From: CALBPI01 sp045110335
Lineage (GTDB): Bacteria; Pseudomonadota; Gammaproteobacteria; Steroidobacterales; Woeseiaceae
Assembly: GCA_045110335.1 (NCBI GenBank)
Contig: JBGCGB010000013.1
Coordinates: forward strand, 1-64,000
Reading direction: 5' to 3'
DNA: 64,000 nucleotides
The translations under genes were made by a program, and so were the position numbers. Of the stretch, positions 1 to 9,860 are shown one piece after another; positions within the stretch are counted from its first letter, which is position 1; the number at the start of each line of letters is the position of its first letter. The notes beneath the pieces were generated by a model. It worked only from the letters and a program-made list of their open reading frames with translations. It had not been told where the DNA came from and made no database searches.

Positions 1-439
<439 letters not shown>

Positions 440-675
440 ATAGCTTTGAGCTTGTTTGAGCAGTTACCGAAATAACTACTCTGAAGAGATCGTATCCAAG
501 CTTTTGTCGGTACTGCTACCGACTACTGACTTTGGTTACTCACTCTGGTTTTGCCGACGGCATTACCAACGCGAGCACCCACACAAATTATCTGATTATC
601 TTGTTAAAGAGCGGCCAGAACACCTGCCAACTGATTATAAGTAATCAACTAGCACATCGATGTGTTCGAGGCAGA
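440..675 (-). promoter_or_regulatory. rrn leader with boxA antitermination site
   Basis: This is the transcribed leader between promoter P2 and the mature 16S 5' end. Read on the minus strand, positions 612-601 give GCTCTTTAACAA. This matches the classical gammaproteobacterial boxA (TGCTCTTTAACAA) bound by the NusB-S10 (NusE) antitermination complex. The following bases, down to about 575, also resemble the E. coli leader (TCAGATAATTTGTGTGGG). Open reading frames that cross this stretch are not believable. Confidence 0.85.
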
Positions 676-681
676 CCCACA

Positions 682-709
682 ATTATACATGCGAAACAGG
701 TCTCGTCAA
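682..709 (-). promoter_or_regulatory. rrn promoter P2 (sigma-70)
   Basis: On the minus strand the -35 box TTGACG (709-704) and a perfect -10 box TATAAT (687-682) are separated by 16 bp. This is the promoter nearer to the 16S gene. Its -10 is followed by TGTGGG, which is less GC-rich than the start region of P1. Activity is inferred from the sequence. Confidence 0.85.
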
Positions 710-779
710 CAGGTAATTGACAACATATTTCGAATTTTGCGAGCCAGCTCAGGGCTACGTGTCCCCAAGCGAGCGGCGC

Positions 780-840
780 AGTATAGAGCGTCTTGGAACA
801 ACGTCAACCCCTTTCGCAATTTTTTTTTCAGTTTCTTTTG
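780..840 (-). promoter_or_regulatory. rrn promoter P1 with A-tract UP element
   Basis: On the minus strand the -35 box TTGACG (807-802) and -10 box TATACT (785-780) are 16 bp apart. The -10 is followed by GCGCCGC, a GC-rich discriminator of the type that makes rRNA promoters sensitive to ppGpp and initiating NTP levels. Just upstream of the -35, positions 816-840 read as a long A-tract with AAGAAAC, typical of an UP element contacted by the RNA polymerase alpha C-terminal domain. It lies about 98 bp upstream of P2, an ordinary P1-P2 spacing. Confidence 0.85.
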
Positions 841-944
841 AGCAATCCCAAAAGGCGGTTTTTTACCGGTAAAAACGAACAATCGTTACGGCAATGAGGA
901 CATCAGATGATGCCTGCGAAGAAACTTATTGGGCTAGAACGCGC

Positions 945-970
945 GAAAGAAAAAAGCGATTTTTTTCGCT
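945..970 (-). terminator. possible terminator after the tyrS-GNAT unit
   Basis: On the minus strand AGCGA (970-966), a six-base loop of mostly A, and TCGCT (959-955) form a short stem followed by TTTTTTCTTT. Only five base pairs form, so this is a weak candidate. It is in the right place to separate tyrS transcription from the rrn promoters. Confidence 0.35.
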
Positions 971-1255
971 CGACCCCGTAATTGGCATAACACTGGCGAA
1001 CCGAAGCCAAAGTCAGCGTATGCCGGAGGTCGACGCGAAATGCCAAGAAGGCATCGAGATGATCAGAATTGCCGTATCAGGAATCCGGTCTGCTGGTGGG
1101 CAGGCCGTCCAGAGCTCGGCTCAAGCCCCCCCCCGACTCAAGAATGGCAATCGGTATAGATACAAGCTCAAGAACACTATGCCAAAGCCTGTCTTTACCG
1201 AACGCAATCGCGATTATCAACATTGAACCGACGCCATAACATCGGTTTCGTCGAA
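971..1255. other. intergenic stretch, nothing recognised
   Basis: This lies between the GNAT gene and the rrn promoter region. Open frames exist on both strands but have no ribosome binding site, no recognisable protein and unnatural composition. A run of nine C sits at 1126-1134. No tRNA or clear promoter was seen. Confidence 0.5.
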
Positions 1256-1741
1256 CTAACCAGGCTGACCTGGATCTGACCATTCCATGTAAACATCCGA
1301 GCGGGCGTACTCAGACTCATACGGCCTCGGCATTAAAACGAACCCTACCGATTCATAGAGCCGGAGCGCAGGTGCCAGCGATGAGTGGGACTCCAGGAAT
1401 AACAGGCCCTGCCCGTCCCGACGCCAAAAAGCCAGCACGGCTTGCATGATCTGCCGGCCAATACCACGACCTTGCGCCGTCTCCGATACTGCCATCTTGG
1501 TCAGCTCCATGCCACGATCACCGGCAGGCTTCAGCGCGCAAGTGCCCAACGCAACACCCGCCTCGTTGATAGCAAAGAAAACTTGCCCGCCTGGGTCAAT
1601 AATGTGGGCCGCAGGATCCGCTAGCACTTTGGCATCTACAGATTCGATACGAAAAAAACGCGTCAACCATTCCTCATTTAGCAACCGAAAAGCATCGCGA
1701 TAGCACGTTTCGTAAGGAATCACCTTTATCGACACAGGCAC
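1256..1741 (-). CDS. GNAT-family N-acetyltransferase
   Basis: This 161-residue protein has the GNAT fold signature. Motif A is visible around residues 80-97 as LTKMAVSETAQGRGIG, whose Q-x-x-G-x-G loop binds the acetyl-CoA pyrophosphate. The C-terminal part LYESVGFVLMPRPYESEYARS is the usual motif B and strand region. The acceptor is unknown; similar short GNATs are only broadly annotated. It starts 3 nt after tyrS stops, so the two are very likely co-transcribed. The ATG start at 1741 leaves no room for a separate promoter. Confidence 0.85.
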   Translation of the reverse strand: MPVSIKVIPYETCYRDAFRLLNEEWLTRFFRIESVDAKVLADPAAHIIDPGGQVFFAINEAGVALGTCALKPAGDRGMELTKMAVSETAQGRGIGRQIMQAVLAFWRRDGQGLLFLESHSSLAPALRLYESVGFVLMPRPYESEYARSDVYMEWSDPGQPG

Positions 1742-1744
1742 ACC

Positions 1745-2947
1745 TCAATCAGTAACGGTTACCCGTGCAAACCGGCGCTTGCCAACTTGCGCCACAACGG
1801 TGGCCCCGGCGCTTATTGTTGTATCGCGCGTCGACACTCGTTCGCCATCCAGCTTGACGGCGCCTTGCTTGATCATTCGGAAAGCCTCAGATGTGCTCGC
1901 AACTAGACCAGCCTCTCGCAACAGATGACCGACTCCAATTTGCCCTTCTTGGGATGGCACACTGACGGCTTCCATATCGTCGGGAATCGCATTTTTCTGA
2001 AAGCGCGTCAGAAAACCCTGCAACGCCTCGTCCGCTGCGGCCTGACTGTGAAAACGGGCAACGATCTCGCCTGCGAGCTCAAACTTGACGTCTCTTGGAT
2101 TGCCGCCCGCTGCAACACGCTCTCTTAATGCTGCAATTTCAAACAACGGCCGGAAGCTGAGCAACTCGAAGTATCGCCACATCAAATCATCATTGACCGA
2201 CATCAATTTGCCGAACATATCGCCAGGCTCATCGGTAATGCCGATGTAATTCCCCAGTGACTTGGACATCTTTTGCACGCCGTCCAGCCCTTCAAGTAGC
2301 GGCATCGTCAACACCGTTTGGGGTTTTTGGCCCGCATCCTGCTGAAGCTGACGCCCCACCAAGAGGTTAAATTTTTGGTCGGTGCCGCCCAGTTCCACGT
2401 CGGCTTTTAAGGCAACGGAATCATAGCCCTGCACTAGCGGATACAGAAATTCGTGAATAGCGATGGGCTGCCCACCGGCATAGCGTTTACTGAAATCATC
2501 TCGCTCCAGCATGCGGGCGACAGTGTGGCTGGCGGCAAGTTTGATGATTCCGGCTGCCCCCATCTTATTCATCCACTCGGAGTTAAACGCAATTCTCGTT
2601 CGGTCCGGATCCAGAATTTTGAAAATTTGCTCTTGGTAGGTCTTGGCATTTTCGGCGATCTCATCGACGCTCAACGGTGGCCTGGTGGCATTCTTGCCTG
2701 TGGGGTCGCCGATCAGGCCGGTGAAATCACCAATCAGGAACACGACGTCATGCCCGAACAACTGAAACTGACGCATCTTGTTGATCAGCACCGTATGCCC
2801 CAAATGCAGATCGGGTGCCGTAGGATCAAAACCGGCTTTAACGACCATCGGTTTACCGGCCTTCAAGCGCTCTCGCAGACTATCCTCCGGCAGGATCTCA
2901 TCGGTGCCTCGCGATAGTTCGGCGAACTGGGAATCGATATCAGTCAT
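1745..2947 (-). CDS. tyrS: tyrosyl-tRNA synthetase
   Basis: This cytoplasmic class I synthetase charges tRNA-Tyr. The 400-residue protein has the HIGH-type motif as HLGH (residues 48-51), the KMSKS loop at 226-230 and a C-terminal S4-like RNA-binding domain (about 335-395) with LLREAGLVASTSEAFRMIKQG. The length and motif spelling match the shorter TyrZ-type enzymes of gammaproteobacteria. It is divergent from the M23 peptidase gene, and tyrS next to such a peptidase and anmK is a known Pseudomonas-type order. The ATG at 2947 is the natural start. Confidence 0.96.
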   Translation of the reverse strand: MTDIDSQFAELSRGTDEILPEDSLRERLKAGKPMVVKAGFDPTAPDLHLGHTVLINKMRQFQLFGHDVVFLIGDFTGLIGDPTGKNATRPPLSVDEIAENAKTYQEQIFKILDPDRTRIAFNSEWMNKMGAAGIIKLAASHTVARMLERDDFSKRYAGGQPIAIHEFLYPLVQGYDSVALKADVELGGTDQKFNLLVGRQLQQDAGQKPQTVLTMPLLEGLDGVQKMSKSLGNYIGITDEPGDMFGKLMSVNDDLMWRYFELLSFRPLFEIAALRERVAAGGNPRDVKFELAGEIVARFHSQAAADEALQGFLTRFQKNAIPDDMEAVSVPSQEGQIGVGHLLREAGLVASTSEAFRMIKQGAVKLDGERVSTRDTTISAGATVVAQVGKRRFARVTVTD

Positions 2948-3030
2948 TTTTGGGCATCTTGTTTCATTGATTGATCGATTATGACGGTAAAGCGAAGCCA
3001 GTCAAAACAGTGAACGAAACCATCTGCATT

Positions 3031-3057
3031 TTGACTAATCAAAATACAGACTATAAC
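3031..3057 (+). promoter_or_regulatory. possible promoter for the M23 peptidase gene
   Basis: TTGACT (3031-3036) and TATAAC (3052-3057) are 15 bp apart. The spacing is slightly short. It lies inside the longest possible reading frame of the peptidase, and so argues that translation begins downstream at the TTG at 3088. Confidence 0.4.
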
Positions 3058-3087
3058 CTTCGTCTAACTCATCATGGGAACAGCGCA

Positions 3088-4500
3088 TTGCACGGAAATA
3101 AAAGCCCAATCCGGCATGACTACAGCACCAGCAAACCGCTCTCTGACGATTCGGGATTCCCGCTTCAAAAATATCTATGGTTCGCCGTCGGACTTGGTCT
3201 TCCGCTTCTCGTGGTGATGTTCGCCGTTTCGCTGAAGAACAAGCCTCTTGAAATATCACCGGAACTATCAGAACCGGCGATGCAGGCCACGCTCACCGAA
3301 ACCGATCAAGCCCCACTCATCACTGCATCGTTAGACGAGAGCATTTCAGAAATAGTCGTAGACTGGCCGAGGATGCCGACGTTCGAGTCCTTGAAACTCG
3401 TCGTCAAGAAAGGCGACACGCTCGATCAAATGTTCCGCCGCAATGATCTATCCGTCGGCGATTTGATGACAATCGCCAACCTCGAAGAAGCAAAAGCCCC
3501 CTTGCGACGACTGAAGCCCGGGGATGAGCTGATGATTTCGCATGATGGCGGGCGCGTCATGTCACTGACCCGTCATCTAGGCATTGATCAAAGCTTATCC
3601 ATTGCGCGAAGCGAAGACGGAACATTTTCTGCTGCATTGGAAGAACGCCCGGTCGAATATCGTCAAACACGAAGACATGGCGTCATCAAAGACTCGCTGT
3701 TCCTGTCCGCGGCAGAAATCGGTCTCTCGGACCGCGTCATAATGAATATCGCGGGTATTTTCGCGTGGGACATCGATTTCGTTTATGACATCCGTTCCGG
3801 CGATGAGTATTACGTGATCTTCGAAGAGCTCTGGCAAGACGGCAAGAAAGTGGAAGACGGTGAGATCATTGCCGCCGAGTTCGTCAATCAGGGAGAGTCT
3901 TTCAAGGCTATTCGCTATGTGAAACCGAATGGCGATACCGATTACTTTGATCAGGACGGAAGGTCCGTCCGAAAAGCATTTGTCAGGGCGCCGGTGGATT
4001 TCCGGCGCATTAGCTCAGCGTTCAACCCTAATCGCCGCCACCCGGTATTGAACACCATCCGGGCGCACCGCGGCGTGGATTACTCCGCACCAACGGGTAC
4101 GCCGATCATGGCCGCTGGAGATGGCAAAATTATTGCCCGCGAAACCCAACGCGGCTACGGCAAAGTCGTCATTCTTCAGCATGGGGGCAATATCACGACG
4201 CTCTATGCGCACATGTCCAATTTCCGAAAAGGACAACGTGTCGGCAGCCGCGTCAAACAAGGCCAGGTAATTGGCTTTGTCGGCGCCACCGGTATGGTGA
4301 CCGGCGCACATCTGCACTATGAGTACCGAATAAACGGCGTGCATCGCAATCCCCGAACGGTAGCGTTGCCGCAAGCTTCGCCCATTGCCGCTGAACACAG
4401 GGCGGACTTCGACCGCGTTACAAAGCCAATTTTGGCTGAGCTGGATCAGTTCAAACGACTTCAAATTGCTAGCAGCGATAGCGCAATCACCGCCTTGTAG
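3088..4500 (+). CDS. M23-family murein endopeptidase (MepM-like, OapA/LysM-like domain)
   Basis: This is a zinc endopeptidase that probably cuts peptide cross-links in periplasmic peptidoglycan. A single membrane anchor (YLWFAVGLGLPLLVVMF) is followed by an OapA/LysM-like segment with VVKKGDTLDQMFRRNDLS. The C-terminal M23 (LytM) domain has zinc ligands in HRGVDYSAP and the later HLHYEYRING motif. The frame is open from an ATG at 2971, but that start has a poor ribosome site, lies only 24 nt from tyrS and would put 67 residues before the anchor. I prefer TTG 3088, which has GGGAA upstream and a plausible promoter at 3031-3057; it gives 470 residues. anmK follows, linking cell-wall cleavage with recycling. 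Confidence 0.9.
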   Translation: MHGNKSPIRHDYSTSKPLSDDSGFPLQKYLWFAVGLGLPLLVVMFAVSLKNKPLEISPELSEPAMQATLTETDQAPLITASLDESISEIVVDWPRMPTFESLKLVVKKGDTLDQMFRRNDLSVGDLMTIANLEEAKAPLRRLKPGDELMISHDGGRVMSLTRHLGIDQSLSIARSEDGTFSAALEERPVEYRQTRRHGVIKDSLFLSAAEIGLSDRVIMNIAGIFAWDIDFVYDIRSGDEYYVIFEELWQDGKKVEDGEIIAAEFVNQGESFKAIRYVKPNGDTDYFDQDGRSVRKAFVRAPVDFRRISSAFNPNRRHPVLNTIRAHRGVDYSAPTGTPIMAAGDGKIIARETQRGYGKVVILQHGGNITTLYAHMSNFRKGQRVGSRVKQGQVIGFVGATGMVTGAHLHYEYRINGVHRNPRTVALPQASPIAAEHRADFDRVTKPILAELDQFKRLQIASSDSAITAL

Positions 4501-4571
4501 CCTCAAAAACGACTGACGAGTGATATTCTTGGTGATCACGAATCATCAACAACGAAACGCTACAACATCGC

Positions 4572-5720
4572 ATGCAATCCCAGCGACTCTTTATCGGACT
4601 CATTTCAGGCACCAGCGCCGACGGCATTGATAGCGCCCTGGTCAGTCAGACTGGCGATCGCTTTAGCGTCGAGCATGCACTAACAACACCCTACCCCGAT
4701 CATCTGCAGCAAGCCTTGCTCAATGCGCTAGCGGATCCCTCTACACTGAATGTCACGGCACTCGGAAAACTTGATGTGATGATCGGCAACGCCTTCGCAG
4801 GAGCGGCGTTGCAATTGTTAGCATCAGCCAATGTCGACGCCTCCGCGATTAGCGCGATCGGTAGTCACGGGCAAACCGTCTTTCACGAACCGGACACGGA
4901 GCACCCTTTTACCCTGCAAGTTGGCGATTCGACTCGCATTGCCCATCAAACCGGTATTCCCACGATCAGCGATTTCCGATCAGCCGATATCGCCACTGGC
5001 GGACAAGGTGCGCCGCTCGCACCACTGCTCCACGAACACTGGTTTGGACATCTTGGCGATCATGTCGGCGTCCTTAACCTTGGCGGCATCGCCAATCTGA
5101 CGGTCCTTACCAACGGACGAGCGGAAGCCGGATTCGACACCGGGCCTGCGAATGGCTTGATGAACATTTGGGCCACGCTTACCGACAATGGCGCGTTTGA
5201 CGAAGATGGCAACCTTGCAGCCATGGCGCCACCCGATCATTCAATGCTCACCGCGATGCTGTCCGATGACTTCTTCGCGAGACCTGCTCCAAAGAGTACC
5301 GGCCGGGAACATTTCAACGCTCAATGGCTGCTTGACCGGACCGGGTTCGCGCCCGATCAGCTGACGGCGCTGCCCGACGCGACAGTCGCCACTGTGATGA
5401 GCACGCTTTGCCAACTCACCGTCAATACCATCAGCGATGCGATGTCGGCACAAGGTATGCCGGAATTGCTAATATTGTGCGGCGGCGGCGTGCACAATCG
5501 TGAACTAAGACGTCGACTTATGGCGGCATTGCCGGCAGTCTCTGTCAAGAGCAGCGATGATTTTGGTTGTGATCCGGATTACATCGAAGCCGCACTTTTT
5601 GCATGGATGGCATCACGCAGACTAGATGCACAACCGGTCAATACCACGCGATTCACCGGTGCCCGCCAACCGTTGGTCGCTGGTAACATTTGTCTGCCGC
5701 CTGGAGCTTTGAGCCGATGA
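4572..5720 (+). CDS. anmK: anhydro-N-acetylmuramic acid kinase
   Basis: AnmK opens the 1,6-anhydro ring of anhydro-MurNAc from recycled murein and phosphorylates it with ATP, giving MurNAc-6-phosphate. The 382-residue cytoplasmic protein has the sugar-kinase-like N-terminal motif GLISGTSADGIDSAL, and further nucleotide and sugar motifs VLNLGGIANLTVL, FDTGPANGLMN and LCGGGVHNREL. The length equals the family norm (about 370). Its stop overlaps the ppk1 start by ATGA. It fits functionally with AmpD and AmpE at 26525-28055. Confidence 0.95.
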   Translation: MQSQRLFIGLISGTSADGIDSALVSQTGDRFSVEHALTTPYPDHLQQALLNALADPSTLNVTALGKLDVMIGNAFAGAALQLLASANVDASAISAIGSHGQTVFHEPDTEHPFTLQVGDSTRIAHQTGIPTISDFRSADIATGGQGAPLAPLLHEHWFGHLGDHVGVLNLGGIANLTVLTNGRAEAGFDTGPANGLMNIWATLTDNGAFDEDGNLAAMAPPDHSMLTAMLSDDFFARPAPKSTGREHFNAQWLLDRTGFAPDQLTALPDATVATVMSTLCQLTVNTISDAMSAQGMPELLILCGGGVHNRELRRRLMAALPAVSVKSSDDFGCDPDYIEAALFAWMASRRLDAQPVNTTRFTGARQPLVAGNICLPPGALSR

Positions 5721-7837
5721 ACGCCAAGAAAAAGGACAAATCGGAAACGACGCATTCGGCGGTAGAGCAGCTCGCATCGTTGCCGGAGCACTTCGTTAAT
5801 CGCGAACTCAGTCTGCTTGAATTCAATAAGCGAGTTCTAGCGCAAGCACGCGATGCCTCGATACCTTTGTTGGAACGCCTTCGTTACCTTTGTATCTCGT
5901 GTACCAATCTCGATGAGTTTTTTGAGATTCGGGTGGCCGGACTGAAACAGCGCGAAGAGATCGCAAGCTCCGCCGCCGGCCCCGACAAACTATCGGCGCA
6001 GGAGGTACTCGCCGCCATTTCCGATTCTGCACATACGCTCGTTGGCCAGCAATACGATGCATTGAACAACGAACTGCTGCCGGCGCTCGAAGATGCCGGC
6101 ATTCGGTTTCGGCGGCGTGGTGATTGGACGGAAGAACAACGGGACTGGCTTTACGCGCATTTCAAGAACCAGATCTTACCCGTACTTACTCCTTTGACAC
6201 TGGACCCGTCACGCCCTTTTCCAAAGATCCTGAACAAAAGTCTGAATTTTATTGTGGGGCTGCGAGGCCGCGACATCTATGGACGCCGCCGCCATCGCGG
6301 TTTGGTACAAGCACCCCGCTCACTACCGCGACTCATCCGAATACCCGCGGAGCTGGATGGCAGCGGCGATGAAGACTACGTTTTTTTATCATCCATTATT
6401 CACAACTTTGTGGACGATCTATTCCCTGGTTTGACGATCAATGGTTGCTACCAATTTCGCATCACCCGCAACGGAGACCTCTACGTCGATGACGAGGAAG
6501 TTGAAGATCTGATTCGGGCATTGCAGGGCGAACTGGCCGCCAGTCGTTATGGTGCCGCCGTCCGGCTAGAAGTCGCGGAGGAGTGTAGCGAGGAACTAAG
6601 CACTTTTTTGCTTGACCATTTTGAACTCTCCGACCGTGATCTGTATCGGGTTGCGGGCCCGGTCAATCTGAACAGACTCATCATGGTTGCGGATGCGTCG
6701 CCTAAATCAGAATTAAAGTTCGAATCGTTTACACCGAATGTGCCGGACACGCTCCTCACCGATGACAATGTTTTTGAAGCAATCCGCAAGCAAGACATCT
6801 TGCTGCACCACCCTTTCCAGTCCTTCGCGCCGGTTATTGATATGATCGCCGCAGCATCAACCGATCCCGATGTTCTCGCCATCAAGCAAACGCTGTATCG
6901 CACCGGTCCGCAATCGCCCATCGTTGACCATCTTGTCGTTGCAGCCCGCGCCGGAAAGGAAGTGACCGTCGTCGTCGAGCTAATGGCCAGATTTGATGAA
7001 GCAGCCAACATCGAACTGTCGACACGCTTGCAGGAAGCCGGCGCGCATGTTGTTTTTGGCGTTATGGGTTACAAAACTCATGCAAAGATGTTGCTGATCG
7101 TTCGACGCGAGGACGACAAGCTTAAGCGCTACGTGCATTTGGGCACGGGCAACTACCATCCTGGCACGACCAAGCATTACACCGACTATGGCTTTTTGAC
7201 GGCACGCAAAGAGTATGGCGAAGAAGTGCATAACGTGTTTATGCAACTGACAAGCTTAACCGCAGTGGGCGGCAACAAGTTGCTCATTACGTCGCCATTC
7301 GAGTTACATGGCCGCTTGCTCAAGTACATTCGGCGCGAGCGACGAAACGCGTTGGCTGGCAAAAACGGCAGAATCGTCGCCAAGGTTAATGCCCTGATCG
7401 AACCGACGATCATCAATGCGCTTTATGCAGCGTCCAATGCGGGTGTCGAAATCGATCTTATCGTACGCGGGATTTGTATTTTGAGGCCTGGCATCCCCGG
7501 CTTGTCCGAGAACATCCGGGTGCGCTCAATCATTGGTCGCTTCCTCGAACACTCACGCGTCTACTATTTTGGAAACGATGGTAACGAAAAACTCTATTGC
7601 GCCAGCGCGGACTGGATGGAGCGCAATTTCTTTAGACGTGTCGAGGTGTGCTTTCCGGTCAAACGTAAATCCCATGTCGAACGCATCAAGAGTGATCTAA
7701 CCCGTTATTTGGATGACAATCAGGGCGCTTGGAACATGCAGGCGGATGGCAGCTATGTGCGCGCCGAGTGCGCGGAAGATGATATCCCACAAAATGCACA
7801 AACCGGTTTACTCGAAAAGTACAGCGCCAAACTATGA
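5717..7837 (+). CDS. ppk1: polyphosphate kinase 1
   Basis: PPK1 reversibly builds polyphosphate from the gamma-phosphate of ATP. The protein is 706 residues from the ATG at 5717, which overlaps the anmK stop (ATGA) and has GGAG ten bases upstream; an upstream in-frame start at 5690 is less likely. The N-terminal motif FVNRELSLLEFNKRVL is diagnostic. The catalytic histidine is probably in YKTHAKMLLIVRRED, and the second conserved segment is CASADWMERNFFRRVEV. It is convergent, 7 bp apart, with the exopolyphosphatase gene, so synthesis and breakdown of polyphosphate are encoded back to back. Confidence 0.96.
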   Translation: MNAKKKDKSETTHSAVEQLASLPEHFVNRELSLLEFNKRVLAQARDASIPLLERLRYLCISCTNLDEFFEIRVAGLKQREEIASSAAGPDKLSAQEVLAAISDSAHTLVGQQYDALNNELLPALEDAGIRFRRRGDWTEEQRDWLYAHFKNQILPVLTPLTLDPSRPFPKILNKSLNFIVGLRGRDIYGRRRHRGLVQAPRSLPRLIRIPAELDGSGDEDYVFLSSIIHNFVDDLFPGLTINGCYQFRITRNGDLYVDDEEVEDLIRALQGELAASRYGAAVRLEVAEECSEELSTFLLDHFELSDRDLYRVAGPVNLNRLIMVADASPKSELKFESFTPNVPDTLLTDDNVFEAIRKQDILLHHPFQSFAPVIDMIAAASTDPDVLAIKQTLYRTGPQSPIVDHLVVAARAGKEVTVVVELMARFDEAANIELSTRLQEAGAHVVFGVMGYKTHAKMLLIVRREDDKLKRYVHLGTGNYHPGTTKHYTDYGFLTARKEYGEEVHNVFMQLTSLTAVGGNKLLITSPFELHGRLLKYIRRERRNALAGKNGRIVAKVNALIEPTIINALYAASNAGVEIDLIVRGICILRPGIPGLSENIRVRSIIGRFLEHSRVYYFGNDGNEKLYCASADWMERNFFRRVEVCFPVKRKSHVERIKSDLTRYLDDNQGAWNMQADGSYVRAECAEDDIPQNAQTGLLEKYSAKL

Positions 7838-7844
7838 TGCGTGC

Positions 7845-9374
7845 TCAACGCAAGATGCAATCAATATCCCAGTTCGCCAAGTAAGACGCTTCTCGCTCGA
7901 GATCCGCTCGCGTTAGAGGATTGGCATCTAACCAGTCGGCATCGAACGTCAGCAGCAGACGACGCTCATCAAAACGAATACCGGGAAGAACGATTTCATC
8001 GTCACCCCGATTGCGATGCAGCAATACCGCCAACCGCAGCATGATCGCCAACCGGATAAGCGAAGCCCGCAGGGCGTCGCTTACATTTGCCGGCATCGAC
8101 ATGCCTGGGCGCTTGCGTTGATTTCCCAACAAGAAAGCAAGCATTTGTTGCTCGGTCGCCGGAAAGCCCGGCATGTCGGCATGCCCGACGACATAAGCGC
8201 TGTGGCGATGGAAATCACCGTGCGCGATATTGAGCCCGATCTCATGCAAATGACCTGCCCACCGCAACATTTTCAGCGCCCAATCCGGATCAAAGGCTAG
8301 CTCGCTGCTGACTTGGTCAAACAAACCGCTGGCTGTCTTCTTCACCCGCGATGCTTGCGCATGATCGATAAGATAGCGATCGCCTAATGCGGCGACGCTG
8401 CGTACTCGCGCATCGGAATGCTGGAGCCTGCCGACCAGGTCGTACAACACGCCTTCTCGCAGCGCACCATCAGAACCCATTAAACCCTCGATCTTGAGCG
8501 CAGCGATTACTTCGACCAAGATCGCGAGTCCACCGGGCCATACTTGTGCGCGCCGCTGGGAAAGACCGGGCAACTCCACGCGATCGATATGGCCGGCCTC
8601 AACGACATGCAGAATAAGTTCTTCTACGTGCTCGGAACGTAGCAATTCATTGCCGCTAATCATGCTTTGCTCTCGCGCCACCGCAATCGTGGCCCGGATC
8701 GTGCCGGAAGCTCCGATCGCTGTTTGCCAACCGGCGGTTCGAAATGCATTCTTGATCGGTCGCAGTTTCAGACGCGCAGCCACTCTAGCCGCTTCGAATC
8801 GTTCCTTGGTGATCACGCCGTCCGGAAAATTTCGCTCCGTCTTGATGACACAGCCCATCCCCAGGCTCTCGAGCGTTTGGGCCTCAAGGTTCTCACCGAT
8901 GATCAGTTCTGTGCTACCGCCGCCGATATCAATAACCAACCGGCGCCCATCTTCTGGCGGCAGGCTGTGCGCCACACCGAGATAGATCAGGCGCGCCTCT
9001 TCGACACCGGATATCACTTCGATAGGATGGCCGAGCGCAGATGCTGCCTCGTTGAGAAAACCGCTATCGGCCCGAGTACGTCGCATCGTATTGGTACCGA
9101 CAGCACGCACACTACCCGCTTTCATACCGCGAAGGCGCTCACCGAACCGGGAAAGGCAATCCAGCGCCCGGGCGCGCGCCGATACCGATAACTCGCCATC
9201 GGCAGTCAGACCTTCGGCCAGACGGACGGTTTCCCGTAAACGATCGATAATGGTGATCTGACCATGACGAAGCGTCGCCACGACCATATGAAAACTGTTG
9301 GAGCCCAAATCAACGGCGGCGATAACAGCGCCTTCATCAACAGCTTCGCGTTCTGTTGACCCCGCCTCGAGCAT
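7845..9374 (-). CDS. ppx: exopolyphosphatase / pppGpp phosphohydrolase family (Ppx/GppA)
   Basis: This is a 509-residue cytoplasmic member of the ASKHA superfamily that releases phosphate from polyphosphate ends, possibly also hydrolysing pppGpp. The first phosphate loop is IAAVDLGSNSFHMVV (about residues 19-33) and the second is LVIDIGGGSTELIIG. The C-terminal half has the helical HD-like region with LHEIGLNIAHGDFHRHSAY. It is convergent with ppk1. Ppx and GppA cannot be told apart with certainty here; the neighbour favours Ppx. Confidence 0.92.
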   Translation of the reverse strand: MLEAGSTEREAVDEGAVIAAVDLGSNSFHMVVATLRHGQITIIDRLRETVRLAEGLTADGELSVSARARALDCLSRFGERLRGMKAGSVRAVGTNTMRRTRADSGFLNEAASALGHPIEVISGVEEARLIYLGVAHSLPPEDGRRLVIDIGGGSTELIIGENLEAQTLESLGMGCVIKTERNFPDGVITKERFEAARVAARLKLRPIKNAFRTAGWQTAIGASGTIRATIAVAREQSMISGNELLRSEHVEELILHVVEAGHIDRVELPGLSQRRAQVWPGGLAILVEVIAALKIEGLMGSDGALREGVLYDLVGRLQHSDARVRSVAALGDRYLIDHAQASRVKKTASGLFDQVSSELAFDPDWALKMLRWAGHLHEIGLNIAHGDFHRHSAYVVGHADMPGFPATEQQMLAFLLGNQRKRPGMSMPANVSDALRASLIRLAIMLRLAVLLHRNRGDDEIVLPGIRFDERRLLLTFDADWLDANPLTRADLEREASYLANWDIDCILR

Positions 9375-9416
9375 GTCGCTATCGGCTCCTACGAGCCTTC
9401 GAGAGCAACAAAGAAT

Positions 9417-9782
9417 CTAGACAGAGAACGACGAGCCGCACCCGCAAGTTGTTTGGGCATTCGGGTTGCGAATAATGAACTGCGCGCCTTCGAGATCTTC
9501 TTTGTAGTCGATTTCTGCGCCCAACAAGTATTGCGCGCTCATCGGGTCGACCAACAGCATGACACCCTGGTTTTCAACCGAAAGATCACCGTCTTCCATC
9601 GACTCATCGAAGGTGAATCCATACTGAAAACCGCTGCAGCCACCGCCGCTAATAAATACGCGCAACTTCAGCTCAGGATTTTTCTCTTCTTCAATCAGCT
9701 CACCGACTTTGGTTGCCGCCGAATCTGTGAATACCAACGATGGTGGCAGTGTCGGCGCTGTGACTTCAGGTTGCATAGCCAT
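9417..9782 (-). CDS. erpA: iron-sulfur cluster insertion protein ErpA
   Basis: This A-type carrier delivers Fe-S clusters to apo-proteins. The 121-residue protein has the three cysteines of the family: C49 in SGGGCSGFQYGF and C113/C115 in TTCGCGSS near the C-terminus. A second ATG two codons in (9776) is an alternative start. ErpA next to anmK-type genes on one side and bactofilin and DUF6776 genes on the other is a conserved gammaproteobacterial neighbourhood. Confidence 0.94.
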   Translation of the reverse strand: MAMQPEVTAPTLPPSLVFTDSAATKVGELIEEEKNPELKLRVFISGGGCSGFQYGFTFDESMEDGDLSVENQGVMLLVDPMSAQYLLGAEIDYKEDLEGAQFIIRNPNAQTTCGCGSSFSV

Positions 9783-9860
9783 TACTCATTTGAATTTAAC
9801 TTAATCTTCTGCGATTCGCAGCAAGCTCATAGTACATCACTGGCATCCAATCTGCGTGAT

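Noticed and set aside
1126..1134. Run of nine C as a phase-variable tract
   Set aside because: It is not in or next to a credible reading frame or promoter, so no switching target can be named.
894..1226. Open frame of 110 codons on the plus strand and an overlapping one on the minus strand upstream of rrn
   Set aside because: No ribosome site, no family resemblance, and they cross a candidate terminator and a nine-C run; composition is unlike neighbouring proteins.
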